Origin: Phaeodactylum tricornutum CCAP 1055/1
Lineage: Eukaryota; Bacillariophyta; Bacillariophyceae; Surirellales; Neidiaceae
Direction of reading: 5' to 3'
NCBI RefSeq assembly: GCF_000150955.2
Contig: NC_011675.1
Span: forward strand, 860,650 to 924,649
DNA length: 64,000 nt
In this document: in pieces, positions 1-10,154 of the stretch
Position numbering within the stretch: position 1 is the first letter of the stretch
Layout of the letters: every line of letters begins with the position of its first letter
The notes under the pieces: model-generated
Told to the model about the DNA's origin: nothing
The model's database searches: none
What the model saw: the letters and a program-made list of their open reading frames with translations, nothing else
Position numbers and translations under genes: made by a program

Positions 1-1590
1 GATCTGTTTTGGCGCAAAGGTGTTGACATTGTGTTGAATGCACTTGACAACATGGAAGCTCGCTTTTTTACAGACAGACAATGTGTTGCCAATGGCAAAC
101 CTTTGATTGACTCCGGAACGCTTGGTCCGAAGGGAAATGTCCAAGTCGTTATTCCCCATAAAAGCGAATCGTATTCGTCGAGTGCTGACCCGCCCGATCC
201 TGCGATAGCGGTGTGTACGCTTAAGAACTTCCCTTATGCCATTTCCCACACTATTCAATGGGGACGTGATCTATTTGAGGACGTGTTTTCGAGGAGACCA
301 TCTCAAGTCAATGACGCAAGGGACTCTTTGTCCTCAACCTGCGTCGAAGCCTTCGTTTCAAGATTGATTCAGGAACGAGGAGAGAATGGATTTCAACAAT
401 TTGCTGCGGAACTGAAGGAAGATGTGAGTCCCGATCTCGAGTCGTCAGATATACGGGCGCACTCGTTAGAGTGGGCTGCGTCTACTGCAGTCAAACTTTT
501 TCGGGATTCTATAGAGACGCTTCTTCTGAAACATCCCCCGGGAAGTTTGGACGATGATGGCGAACCCTTTTGGAGTGGAACACGGCGACAGCCACGTGTT
601 TTATCGTTCTCTGGTTCCGTACCTCTTGATGCGATGCAGTCAAGTGTTAACGAGAATCTCATCGACTTTGTGAGGTATGCCGCTCGGTTGCGGGCAGAGA
701 TGTACGCTAGCAAGCCTATTCGTGACCCTTTTGAATTCTCACGAAATGATGCTGAGGCAAGTTTAAACAGTGCAGAGCAGGCTCAACCATCTGACAAAGA
801 AGTGATGGACACAGACACAGTCAATGTTCTTATTGATTCTCTCAGGCGACTATCATCTTTTTCAAAACCCCTAAATACCGCCGAGTTTGAGAAAGATGAC
901 GATTCCAATGGACACATTGCGTTTGTTACTGCTGCTAGCAATCTTCGAGCCATGAGCTATGGAATTCCGCCTGTAAATAGATTGCAAACAAGGCGAATAG
1001 CGGGGAACATTGTTCCTGCTGTAATCTCGACAACTGCAGCCGTCTCAGCTCTTTCATGCATTGAACTCGTCAAGCTTGCGCAGGGAGCGCAATTGAAATT
1101 ACACAGGAATGCCTTCATGAATCTGGCACTACCGTTTTTCGCTTTCACTTCCCCACTTCCTGCGGAGGTAATGCCGGGCCTGCAAGGTCGTCAGTACACA
1201 ATATGGGATCGTTTGAAGGTGCGGGAAAGCAAGAAGGCCCTGGCAAAGGGTGGAATATCCCTAAGGAAGCTTATTCGTCGAATAAAACAACTAGCTTCTA
1301 CGAACCCCAAAAAAGTGTCAGTTTTGTCCATATCTTTTGGTCCCTACCTCCTGTATGCAAGCTTCCTCCACGATGATGACAAAAATCATCTCAAGTCCTC
1401 CTTGTGGAACATTCTTGAAGAATTGACCGAAGTCGACGACGACTTTGTATCTACTCGAAGCAACGACAACAGGTCAACTGAATATTCGCCGACACAGAAA
1501 TTTGTGGATTTATCGGTCATCGTTGAAGATCCCGACAATGGCAGTGAATGCGAGTTGCCATTGGTGAGGGTGTTTCGGAGATTTCTATAA
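1..1590 (+). CDS. UBA1: Ubiquitin-activating enzyme E1, C-terminal part (5' end outside window)
   Basis: The frame is open from base 1, so the true start lies upstream and about half of the enzyme is visible. E1 adenylates ubiquitin, takes it on a catalytic cysteine as a thioester and hands it to E2 enzymes in cytosol and nucleus. The visible part starts in the adenylation domain (NALDN, then SGTLGPKGNVQVVIP). The catalytic Cys lies in AVCTLKNFP at visible residue 72 (bases 214-216), followed by the catalytic-cysteine half-domain. The second adenylation block includes ASNLRAMSYGIP and TRRIAGNIVPAVISTTAAV. The C-terminal ubiquitin-fold domain ends in VRVFRRFL. I cannot separate UBA1 from UBA6-type E1s on this fragment. 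No intron is needed in the visible part. Confidence 0.93.
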   Translation, partial: DLFWRKGVDIVLNALDNMEARFFTDRQCVANGKPLIDSGTLGPKGNVQVVIPHKSESYSSSADPPDPAIAVCTLKNFPYAISHTIQWGRDLFEDVFSRRPSQVNDARDSLSSTCVEAFVSRLIQERGENGFQQFAAELKEDVSPDLESSDIRAHSLEWAASTAVKLFRDSIETLLLKHPPGSLDDDGEPFWSGTRRQPRVLSFSGSVPLDAMQSSVNENLIDFVRYAARLRAEMYASKPIRDPFEFSRNDAEASLNSAEQAQPSDKEVMDTDTVNVLIDSLRRLSSFSKPLNTAEFEKDDDSNGHIAFVTAASNLRAMSYGIPPVNRLQTRRIAGNIVPAVISTTAAVSALSCIELVKLAQGAQLKLHRNAFMNLALPFFAFTSPLPAEVMPGLQGRQYTIWDRLKVRESKKALAKGGISLRKLIRRIKQLASTNPKKVSVLSISFGPYLLYASFLHDDDKNHLKSSLWNILEELTEVDDDFVSTRSNDNRSTEYSPTQKFVDLSVIVEDPDNGSECELPLVRVFRRFL

Positions 1591-2037
1591 CAAGATTGTT
1601 ACACCTCTATGTTATTTCCCACACCTACTAACCTATAAATGCGCTATCTAGAGAAGCGTCGCTTCATTTATGATTGACAATGTACCACCGTCTATTCAAG
1701 TTTGCTTGTGTGCAATATTGACCATGCTTGCTATGGCTGCACAAGCTTGTAAAAGGTACATAGTTTTGAAGGTTCGCGCTAGTTCTTAAAGCAGAGCACA
1801 GGCGCCCAAATTTCTATTTGATCCAAATATCCAACAGTATTCACAGACCAACTCACAGTCAGCCATAAACACACACGTAAGCGCATGTCAGCCGATTGTG
1901 AGACAAACCAACATCACGAGTTTTATAATCAGCAGCCTACTTTACAAAGAGATACTACCAAACAACCAAAGCTGTCCATTTTGGTGTGACTTCTTTTTAT
2001 TTCCGCTACAATTCATGCATCGTTGTTGCCTTCGAAC
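1591..2037. other. Intergenic, 3' of E1 and upstream of plastid-targeted protein
   Basis: No convincing gene. It contains TCACAGTCA at 1853-1861, 176 nt before the next start codon, a motif seen repeatedly in this window. Confidence 0.6.
1853..1861 (+). promoter_or_regulatory. TCACAGTCA promoter-proximal motif
   Basis: Exact TCACAGTCA in coding orientation, 176 nt upstream of the ATG at 2038. The same word stands at a similar distance before three other genes here. Function as a core-promoter element is inference. Confidence 0.35.
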
Positions 2038-2487
2038 ATGATCCGACTCCTTCTTCTTTGCTATTTCGTGCAAGCTTGGAGCTACGCTTTCACAGGGAAA
2101 AATCCGATTTCGACGAGAGCTGGCTCCGCTCTCGGCAATGTTGCCAGACCATCCTTGGCCCTAAATTTGGAACTGGATCAGCAGGTCTTGCAAGGGATTG
2201 GGATTGGCGTGGCCGGATTGGCGGCCGGGGTCGGTCTCGTAGCCTTTACGGAAGCACAAGGTGAGCGTGCGAAGGAACGAGGAGGGGGTTTGTCCGAGGG
2301 TATGAGCACTCGAATTACTGGAGGACTTTTGGAAGATGTTGAGGTGTCTTCGGTAGAAGATCTAGGCTCATTAACGAGCCAGCTAGAAAAAGCACTGAGA
2401 GAATCAGGAGGAGCAAAAGATGAAGTGTTCGAAATGACAGAAGAGGAAAAGAAACGTATCCAAGATGAAGCCGACGATGGATGGTAA
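2038..2487 (+). CDS. Small plastid-targeted protein of unknown function
   Basis: 149 residues. The first ATG in the frame is at 2038. The N-terminus is a hydrophobic signal peptide (MIRLLLLCYFVQAWSYA) followed directly by F, the hallmark of the diatom bipartite plastid presequence (cleavage A|F, then a Ser/Arg-rich transit region to about residue 40). The mature part has one Gly/Ala/Val-rich hydrophobic stretch (around residues 52-70, GIGIGVAGLAAGVGLVAF), which could be a single membrane helix. An acidic, Glu/Lys-rich C-terminal half ends in DDGW. I recognise no family. A plastid membrane location, perhaps thylakoid or inner envelope, is inferred from the presequence and hydrophobic stretch only. 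Confidence 0.7.
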   Translation: MIRLLLLCYFVQAWSYAFTGKNPISTRAGSALGNVARPSLALNLELDQQVLQGIGIGVAGLAAGVGLVAFTEAQGERAKERGGGLSEGMSTRITGGLLEDVEVSSVEDLGSLTSQLEKALRESGGAKDEVFEMTEEEKKRIQDEADDGW

Positions 2488-3325
2488 GGTGTCGGCACTA
2501 TTCATCGTATTAACCACCTGGCATTCTTTTTGAGTGTACACACCATTTAAAAATCGTATAATGTAAGCCATAAATTCTGCGATTATAAACTAACAGTAAG
2601 CTTTTTCGCGGTTGTCACCCGCTAGCGCTACATTGCAATATGTTACCGTCAACGACTTGTGATTGAACAACTTCTCGAAGTTGTTACTAACTGACTGTAA
2701 GATCTATCAATCTGAACACACAGCTCATCAATTATTACTGACATGAGTTCGTTTACTGCATCCAAAGCTTTGATGATTCATTGAATGGTCTCGTGCCGCA
2801 GCTATGGCTAATCACATTCGTACTCAAAATTGCAATTTAGATCGTTAGCGCCTCTAGAGCAATTCACAGTACGCAATAGTATTTGCACAACATCACGGAG
2901 GTTACAGCTACGATCATAGCAGAGCTCTCTGATATGAAATAGGCACGAAATAAGTAGACAGTCGTTGCTGGAGTACCATCGTAACCGTGTGCTAACTGTA
3001 AATCAACGAGCAACATATTTACGGACTTAGAAACTAACCCGGACATACATCTGTGGGAAGGCTTTTGCGGATACGCAGCGAAGTGAGGTGGGTGGGTGGT
3101 CTAGAGGGACTGTGCGGTCAATTCGTTCACAGCAAAAGCGATGTAAAATGCATTGTTGACGATTAATTGTACATCGCCACATTGAAAATGCTGCGGCATG
3201 GTCAAAGGAGAAGTACATACTTGCTGAAATAAAAGGTTAACTTTGACTTGGATTCAGATACAGATTGCCAAAGCGATAGACGACCTTGTCTTCCAGATTT
3301 TTGATTACGGAGCGAGCGAGTAGCG
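2488..3325. other. Intergenic region
   Basis: 838 nt without a supportable gene. It holds ACTGTAA/TTCACAGT words at 2691-2700 and 2861-2870. Short open frames on the minus strand overlap the next gene and have no family features. Confidence 0.55.
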
Positions 3326-3805
3326 ATGGACGCTGCTTCTATAAACGCCAAGATGGCCAAGTTTGTCCCGGAACTCGTATCGGCATATGCGTTGTACCCA
3401 ATGAAACGAGTTCGGTGGCTGGATCCTAAGGAGATTGGACCCAGGGGGGAGCCGTGTTTTATAGCTACGTCTACCAATGCTGGAGTAAAGCCGAACTATG
3501 TGTATGGGAGGGGACCATGCGGTACCGGCTACTACAGCTTGATGACTAGAGTTCCGTATGTTAATATATACTCCAGGTTGCAAAATCAGCCTCCGGTGAG
3601 ATGCTGCGCTTTGTCAAAGGAAGCAAGAAATGAGATGGATGAGTTTGATGATGTAAGGCGCATTGTGTATAATCGAAGTGTTTCGACGAGGCCGGACGAT
3701 GTCGTTGCCGCGGGCGATGCCATTGCCAAAGCGCGCGGTGACGCACAGGAAGGGTTCCGATTGGGACAGCTTTCTCAGTTGGTAGGAACACCCAGTGCAT
3801 TTTGA
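3326..3805 (+). CDS. Conserved-looking protein of unknown function
   Basis: 159 residues from ATG 3326 to TGA 3805, intronless. The first two thirds look like a compact globular domain rich in Tyr, Gly, Pro and Cys (for example VRWLDPKEIGPRGEPC, and GRGPCGTGYYSLMTRVPYVN). The C-terminal third is polar and helical (DDVVAAGDAIAKARGDAQEG). There is no signal peptide, membrane helix or motif I recognise. The low-complexity-free composition and clean frame argue for a real protein, but I cannot name it. No targeting signal is seen, so it is probably cytosolic or nuclear. Confidence 0.6.
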   Translation: MDAASINAKMAKFVPELVSAYALYPMKRVRWLDPKEIGPRGEPCFIATSTNAGVKPNYVYGRGPCGTGYYSLMTRVPYVNIYSRLQNQPPVRCCALSKEARNEMDEFDDVRRIVYNRSVSTRPDDVVAAGDAIAKARGDAQEGFRLGQLSQLVGTPSAF

Positions 3806-4590
3806 GTCAACTCTCGTTTAGGCAATGGATCCCACCTCGGTGATTGAATGTGTTTGGAGACATCTTCAAAAGATTTTCCACGACGACATCATTCCCTCTT
3901 CATTCCGGAAGTATTTGTTGGGAGAAATGTTAGCGCGCATGAGGGGCCTCGTAGGTCCATTTGTTGATATCGTAAGAAAATACTTTACTTTTTTGTGAGG
4001 TAAATTGTGAAGCTTGCTTTGGAGCTATTACAGTCCAGAGCACTCAACTAGAATAACTCTTTGTGAGTTCATAGTTTCACCGGCTTCGGTGAAGGTAGTC
4101 CTGTTGGGGGGAGAGGCATTGGCACAGTACATGACCGTTTTGTGGTGTGAGGCATTTTGGAAGAAGTAACCTGTTTCCGACTTCCGGACGGCAAACTGAC
4201 AGAGAACGTTTAGTATGAGTACATCATGACATGAATCCAAGAGTGAATGTAAGCAAGTCTGCAATGTTTTATTTCCGGGTCTTTTCGATATTATTTAACA
4301 TAATCAAATGACTATTCAAAACCGCTACGGTGTTGGTATGGTTTCAATACATCTGACATTGGACAGCGCAACAAGTCAAAGTACATCTCGCATACGTCGA
4401 CAGCACCCAAAGCCAGACAGGCCTGACGACATGAAAAGGGTGTTTCAATATAGATTGTAAGGGGTCTCGGCCAACGTAAAAAAAAAGCAAAAAGCGAGAA
4501 TTTTCGTAGCAGCGGAAGGAACATCCCCTTACTTGGCAACAACGGCCCAACCAAGAGCGGCCGAAAACGCCCTTGACCTTTGATTGGAAA
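3806..4590. other. Intergenic, upstream of HSF
   Basis: 785 nt without a gene I can support. Minus-strand open frames here run into the HSF coding region and look like shadows. It contains TTACAGTC at 4028-4035 and a heat-shock-element-like inverted pair at 4498-4505. Confidence 0.5.
4498..4505. promoter_or_regulatory. Heat-shock-element-like GAA-nn-TTC pair
   Basis: GAATTTTC, flanked as aGAAttTTCg, matches the minimal inverted nGAAnnTTCn pair. It sits 85 nt before the HSF start codon. A functional HSE usually needs three or more units, and only two are clear here. Confidence 0.3.
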
Positions 4591-6246
4591 ATGAATGCGT
4601 CTTCCAATCAAACACTCGCACCGAAAAGTGTTGTGACTAACACTGAGTCTAATCAAGCGATGCTGATCCAGCCTGCAAATACCGGAGGATCAACGACTTC
4701 GAACGAGAAAGGCCCGCTTGTTGCCGATCTCGATATTGCTATAGGACGCAACGCTATGCCTGATTTTCTTGGACAGGATTTTCAGGACCGCAATGGACAG
4801 CACCATCCGATTGCGGAGTTCCTTTATCAACTGACTAAAATGCTGACGGATGAAAACTCAGAAATTATCGAATGGTCGGACGGGAGGATCAAGGTTCACT
4901 ATCCTGAACGACTGGAAGGTGAGGTCTTGCAGAAGTACTTTCGCCACTCCAAATTTGCATCTTTTCAGCGCCAGCTGAACTACTTTGGCTTCCGCAAAAT
5001 CGCGGGGAAAGGGAAGATGTCCCCATGCTCCTACGTCAATGAAGCAGCGACGTCCGATATCCGTAGTCTACTTCTTATTAAACGAAAAACCAATGGTTCC
5101 GCTGCTCGAAAAGCTGCGATGCAACAACATTCCCTTGGGTTGCCCGCCTACGACCCGAACTCTACAGCTTCAAGCGGAATGAACTTTCCCGGTCTCTCAA
5201 TGGCCACTGGTAGTTCACATCAGCAGATGTCCCTTCTCAATGGACAGCAGTCCATTGCTAACGCCATGGCTTTGCTCTCGGAAAACGCCCTTCGAGCTGG
5301 CCTTGGTCAATATCAGATGTTGCAACAACAGCAACAGCAGTCAGGAGATAGCTTGGGGAATCACCAGCTTAATCTTTTTGCCCTTCAGCAGCAACAACAA
5401 CAACAACAACAAAGATCCCAGCATCAATTTTTAAGTCTCCAACAGGCACAGCAAGAGCTTCAGCAGCAGCAACAAACATCGAGTTCAAACCAGCGCCTTC
5501 AAGAGCAAAATCAACTTGGGAGCAACCCCCAGTTTGGACAGCATGCTCTCCAACATTTATCGATAGCTCAAGGTCAGCAACACAATGGGTCACAGGTAAC
5601 CAGTAACAACGCTTCGCAGAACATCCCCTCGCTTGAGCAGCTACGTGCCCAACTGGCAGCGAGCTTAGCTAGCCAGCATGGGTCCTTTAATGCCAGTCTG
5701 CTGAACTCTGGTCTGAATATTGCGAACAACCCTGTAGTTGCGGGAGTCAAACTAAATGCATCGCATCAAACTACTAGTGCGAACCCTGCTTCAGCAGCTC
5801 TCAAAGCTTTAACCGCTCAGACTCCTGCTATGCCTGCGACCGCAGCAATGGATGCGGCATCAGCCACTGCTCAGACCAACAGCAATCTGTTTGATTCTGC
5901 AGCCAATCTGAAATCCTTACTGGGTGAACACAGCTCTAACCAGGATGCTCGTCCTAGTGTACCAACGAACTCAACCCCACACGTTTCCAGTGCCTTGTTG
6001 AACCGACTGCCCTCATCAAGTACCATCTTTCCAGAGCTGAGCACGGCCAGTTTTGGGAACCTTCTGGCCAGCTCGAACCGATTGAACTCATTGCTGAGCT
6101 TGAACAGCTTTTTGGGATCTAGAGAACCATCGTTGGCAGATTTTGCGGCTGCCAACAATATGAGCGCTCATCAACTGGCGGCCAATGCCGCAAACGGCAT
6201 GTCTCATTTTGCTTCAGATGCTTCCAAATTTCGAAGCAACCATTAG
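4591..6246 (+). CDS. Heat-shock transcription factor (intronless, glutamine-rich)
   Basis: 551 residues. The first ATG of the frame is 4591. The HSF DNA-binding domain covers about residues 70-170: [20 protein letters not shown], then the recognition-helix region [20 protein letters not shown] and [12 protein letters not shown]. It would bind nGAAn repeats in the nucleus. The domain is followed by a long Gln/Asn/Ser/Ala-rich region with a pure run of nine Gln, typical of an activation domain. A clear leucine-zipper trimerisation repeat is not obvious. There is no intron, unlike the second HSF at 7906-9598, which interrupts the same domain twice. A HSE-like pair upstream could allow autoregulation. 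Diatoms have many HSFs, so the exact paralogue is undetermined. Confidence 0.9.
   Translation: MNASSNQTLAPKSVVTNTESNQAMLIQPANTGGSTTSNEKGPLVADLDIAIGRNAMPDFLGQDFQDRNGQHHPIAEFLYQLTKMLTDENSEIIEWSDGRIKVHYPERLEGEVLQKYFRHSKFASFQRQLNYFGFRKIAGKGKMSPCSYVNEAATSDIRSLLLIKRKTNGSAARKAAMQQHSLGLPAYDPNSTASSGMNFPGLSMATGSSHQQMSLLNGQQSIANAMALLSENALRAGLGQYQMLQQQQQQSGDSLGNHQLNLFALQQQQQQQQQRSQHQFLSLQQAQQELQQQQQTSSSNQRLQEQNQLGSNPQFGQHALQHLSIAQGQQHNGSQVTSNNASQNIPSLEQLRAQLAASLASQHGSFNASLLNSGLNIANNPVVAGVKLNASHQTTSANPASAALKALTAQTPAMPATAAMDAASATAQTNSNLFDSAANLKSLLGEHSSNQDARPSVPTNSTPHVSSALLNRLPSSSTIFPELSTASFGNLLASSNRLNSLLSLNSFLGSREPSLADFAAANNMSAHQLAANAANGMSHFASDASKFRSNH
5386..5412 (+). repeat. CAG/CAA microsatellite encoding nine Gln
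   Basis: Two CAG followed by seven CAA codons within the HSF activation region. Other shorter CAG/CAA clusters lie at about 5320-5345 and 5460-5480. Confidence 0.8.
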
Positions 6247-6512
6247 GTTTCTGTATTGTTGCTCATAGATGGGGTTGATAAACTACTCTTTATTTGAGAT
6301 GAATGTATAATAAAAGAATAGACAGAACGTCTTTTCTCGACAATACCAATGGATTTCATGACCTATTCTCCACTTCGGTAGTGGAGAGCTAATTCTAAAA
6401 GGAATAAAACGGCTCGTCTGTCTGCGCACTCGACAGCGAACCTAAAATAAGCCGCCAGCCTCTATTCGGTATATCTCACACCCCATATTTCACTTTCTGC
6501 GATCTCTTCATA

Positions 6513-7766
6513 ATGGCCGAGGCAGCATCAATAGGAGATGCTTTACAGATTCTCGGTGACCCGTCGGGGAGGCAAGACTCTGACTACTGGAACGCTTGGT
6601 TCAAGGCGGTTTGCCTGAATCCCGAACATCGAGTATTCGAGTGGTACTGCAGTACCAATGAGGTCATCCGAGTGTTGTCCAACTACATTGGAGATGCTAA
6701 CATCCTTTCAGACAGACACAGGATAATGCATCCAGGATCGGGAACGTCGCTGCTTCCAGTAAGACTGTCGCAGATCTACCCGTATCGAAATGTGGTAGTG
6801 GACGTATCCGAAGTCGCGATCGACGAGATGAAACAACTCCACCGGATGCAATTCGAAGGTGTTAACCAAGGAACAAAGGCAGCTTCAGTCGAGTACCGTG
6901 TCGCCAATCTTCTAGAGCCGGCACTCGATTTCGAGGCAAACTCCTTTCATTTTTGGATCGATAAAGGTTTCGTCGATGCTGTTTTTTCAAAGGAAGGAAA
7001 AGAAGTGAACCGCTCACAAGAAGATCATCTTTTTCTTGAAATAAATCGTGTTCTTACGTCGGAAGGCGGAACTGCGCTTATTGTTTCTCTGGCGGAAGAT
7101 CACTCTCTTCAATTAATTGTCAACAATTGGCTGCGGGAGTGTATCGCTTGGAAAGACCGTCTTGATGTTTGGGAGCTCACGCCTGTGAGTGGAGATATGC
7201 CACCGTTCTGCTTCGTGCTGGCGAAAGCCTCTGGCAATGCCGCAAAAAATGGAAGACGCGTAAATTTTCATTACATACACAGTAAAAGCCCCGAAGAGAT
7301 ATATGTGAACAATGCGGAAGAAGGTATTGCGAAAATCGGTTTTCATATTTCACAGTCCAGAGCGGCATTTGCGCAACGCTTGAGTTCTCCCAACAAGCCA
7401 AAGATATCAATTCGAAGGATTTTGGCAATCCTGGAAATTAAGCCGTACGACGCCGATATGGATTTAAAAGTGTTGGCGAACGTCATACAATCTACAGTTT
7501 GGAAAATGGCAGACAAACTAACAATCCTGCCGCAGTGGTATCCCTTTCCAGGTGGAGATCTGCAGAAGATTGTTCCCGTTGCTTACGGCATTTCCAAACT
7601 CCAACTCAAGTGCATTATTCCTGAGGACGATATCGACAAACTTGTTGAAGCAATCAATGAGTGGGAAGGGAATGATCAGTTTAGCGATGGTGTGCAATCG
7701 GTGGACGTGGACTGGGCCAATACAGTGCCTGTTGGCGACGCAATTGAGATTTTACGCAATCGATAG
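6513..7766 (+). CDS. METTL13-like methyltransferase fused to an eEF1B guanine-exchange (EF1-GNE) domain
   Basis: 417 residues in one uninterrupted exon. Residues about 20-235 are a seven-beta-strand SAM methyltransferase of the METTL13/eEF1A-lysine-methyltransferase type: DYWNAWF and FEWY at the N-terminus, motif I HPGSGTSLLP (about 73-82), DVSEVAIDEM (about 97-106) and DKGFVDAVF (about 150-158, DKGTLDA in the family). After a linker, residues about 298-405 match the C-terminal exchange domain of eEF1B beta/delta: ILAILEIKPYD, then IVPVAYGISKLQLKC and VQSVDVDW. The first domain family methylates eEF1A and the second binds eEF1A, so a self-targeting eEF1A modifier is a natural inference. The near-terminal catalytic Lys of eEF1B aligns with Thr, and about 13 extra residues follow, so exchange activity is doubtful. 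It is convergent with HSF at 7906-9598. Confidence 0.85.
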   Translation: MAEAASIGDALQILGDPSGRQDSDYWNAWFKAVCLNPEHRVFEWYCSTNEVIRVLSNYIGDANILSDRHRIMHPGSGTSLLPVRLSQIYPYRNVVVDVSEVAIDEMKQLHRMQFEGVNQGTKAASVEYRVANLLEPALDFEANSFHFWIDKGFVDAVFSKEGKEVNRSQEDHLFLEINRVLTSEGGTALIVSLAEDHSLQLIVNNWLRECIAWKDRLDVWELTPVSGDMPPFCFVLAKASGNAAKNGRRVNFHYIHSKSPEEIYVNNAEEGIAKIGFHISQSRAAFAQRLSSPNKPKISIRRILAILEIKPYDADMDLKVLANVIQSTVWKMADKLTILPQWYPFPGGDLQKIVPVAYGISKLQLKCIIPEDDIDKLVEAINEWEGNDQFSDGVQSVDVDWANTVPVGDAIEILRNR

Positions 7767-7905
7767 GGTATGACAATGCACAGACAGAACATTGCTTTGC
7801 ATAATAGCTTTTGGCCGCAGGAATGAAGCAAATGAAGGTTTATTACAAGGGGTAATGGGATTTAGAGAAATATGGTAATACAGGCATTGAGAGAAGTGGC
7901 AAAGT

Positions 7906-9598
7906 CTATTTTGACGCAGATTCTCCCTGTTCGTCAGCACTGTTCCCTGTAGCGACTGACGAAGAACTCGGATGTACTTCAGGATTGGGAAAGTCAACGA
8001 AGCTTAATCCGTAAGAGTTTGTATCCGTACTTGGCTGCAAATCCTCATCAATCCCAGGTATCATCGCTAGATCGACCAATGAAGAATTGCGACTCAAGAA
8101 GCAGACGTAGTTGTTATGTGATCCGCTAGGAGAAGTAGTCCGAGATCGTAGTTGCTCCAAGGGCGTAGGCTCTGCCTCAACCTCCACGTCATTGGATTGG
8201 CCTCCGGTCAAAGTATTCTGATAATTACTAGCGAGCTGTGATAGACTGTCTACTGTGGATTCAGGAAAAGTAAATGATGAATGGTTCAAGGCAGCCGAGG
8301 CTAAATCAGATTGGCTGGAGGAGGCAGAAGCGGATGTCATCGCTTCTGCCTTGGAGTTAGTCGAAAGAGCTTGCCTTGGAACACTTTTGCCACATGACGC
8401 TGCAGTATACCCGTGTCGAATTCCACGGCCCACCGCGGTTTGTGCCAAAGCTTGATGTGATGACCCGGGCTTGATATTGGATTGAGAAAGGACGGAAGGT
8501 CTGAGCTTTGCCGTGTCTGGCAGCAAACCAGCTGGTGCGGATGACGCTCCCTTTGATCGATATAGAATACCAGCTAGTACTGGATTGACTAAAGGTGGGT
8601 CATTCGAGGTCGGTTGGATTTTTGGCGACTTGCTGGTAGGGGCATCCCGTTTCTTCCCACTCAGCTTGTCTTTATCTTTTAGCGAAATCGACGCTGTTGT
8701 TTTGCGCTGTAACAAGGGAAAAGGATCGATGTATGTAAGACGGCGTTGCCATGGTCCTTATCGCTCTTTGGTATTCTCTCGCAAATCTTACCTTGATTAG
8801 CAACAGGCTTCCAATGTCCCCTTTGGAATCCTCGTTGACGTACGAACACGGAGCCATCTTGCCTTTGCCCGCCAATTTACGAAAACCAAAATAATTGAGC
8901 TGTCTTTGAAAAGATGCGAACTTGGAATGCCGAAAGTACTTATGTAATACTTGCGCTTCCAGTTTGTGAGGACTGTGTACTTCAATCTTGCCTGTACATC
9001 ACCAAGTCAAAAAAGTTCGAAACCGGGTCAGCAACCTCCTGATTTCTGTTTGAACGTCGCTCTAGGTACGTGATGCTAAGATAGCATGCCGAAACACTGC
9101 CAACTTACCATTTGTCCATTCAATAATATCTCGGTTGTTATCCGTCAGCATCTTTGTTAGCTGATAGAGGAACTCTGGTATCGAGTTGTTCCCTGGAGTC
9201 CCTGGTATTGGTACATTGCCTGCAGCGGTAGACAACATCGGTACCTGTGCTGAAGGTAGCATCAAGGGATTCAAAATCGAAAGTTGATGCCCTGCCGGCA
9301 TTGGTTGCGTGGTGGCCGGCGAGATAACGGAGCTAGTGCTGCTCAGTCCAGCGGAAGAGTGCGGTATGTATTGTTGCGTGGTTGTATCCGTCGGCTCCGA
9401 AGCCGTCTCTGAAGTCGCGTTCATGGTAAAATCCAACGTGTGTTCGTATGCCGGACTTCCGGTATCAGCAATTGGACTAGTCCCACTAGCAAAGTTCGTG
9501 GCGAAAAAGCTATCGAGCGACGAAGTGGAAGATACGGCAACCGGTTTTAGACTGCTTTGACCCGTTCCCTCTGATGCAGTCGTAGAGTTCGCCTCCAT
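7906..9598 (-). CDS. Heat-shock transcription factor (three exons)
   Basis: Exons on the minus strand are 9598-9109, 8991-8792 and 8706-7906, giving 496 residues. Introns of 117 and 85 nt have GTAAGT/GTAAGA donors and CAG acceptors. The splice restores the HSF domain: exon 1 ends with [16 protein letters not shown] and IIEWTNG, exon 2 gives [20 protein letters not shown] plus [12 protein letters not shown], and exon 3 starts RKTTASIS. The N-terminal 120 residues are Ser/Thr/Pro-rich. The C-terminal region is Ser/Gln-rich with acidic ends and probably activates transcription. It has closely the same DNA-binding domain as the HSF at 4591-6246, which lacks both introns. It shares an upstream region with the divergent glutamate-cysteine ligase gene. 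Confidence 0.88.
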
Positions 9599-9719
9599 GC
9601 TACGAAACTATCGTGGGAACGGTGCTGTCTTCCAGTTTGAGAGTCACACCGAGTCTCAGTCAAAATGTGAGGATGAAGATACAATAAAGGATTCCTAGCA
9701 GGGATCTGGTAGCTTTTGT

Positions 9720-9728
9720 TGACTGTGA
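9720..9728 (-). promoter_or_regulatory. TCACAGTCA promoter-proximal motif (minus strand)
   Basis: TGACTGTGA on the plus strand, so TCACAGTCA in the direction of the HSF gene, 121 nt before its ATG at 9598. Confidence 0.35.
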
Positions 9729-10054
9729 TTAAATAGAGAAGTCGGTCGTCTCGCAGTCAGTGACTCCGGTGCTGAGCGGATCGTGAGGATAGGGAGGAGC
9801 CAACGTCGGAACCTTCCTGGATGACTGTCGCTCTCGATCCTGATATTCTCACTTCGTCCTGACTCTGATTCACTTTTTCCAACACATCAAAACACGCGGT
9901 CTACTGGGTTTCCTCGTCTATACTAGCGTACAATCGTTTCGTGTGTGACCCCCATCGCAGAATCCCGGTCTGGCTCATCAAGATGATGCAGATTGCAGCT
10001 GAGCTGTCAATTTAGTTAAGGATTCATTACGTGGTGCTGACGTGTCGCATTTTG

Positions 10055-10062
10055 TGACGTCA
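10055..10062. promoter_or_regulatory. CRE palindrome TGACGTCA
   Basis: Perfect 8-bp palindrome, a bZIP-type cAMP-response element. TGACGT-type elements are known to mediate CO2/cAMP control of carbonic anhydrase genes in Phaeodactylum. Function here is inferred. Confidence 0.5.
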
Positions 10063-10154
10063 TTAGGACAGTGGGGTTTGCTGACTACTTTCCGACTGAC
10101 TTGGCATTTGTTTGGCGCGAATTTGTCGAGTCAATCTGCTTCGTGAAGAAGCAA

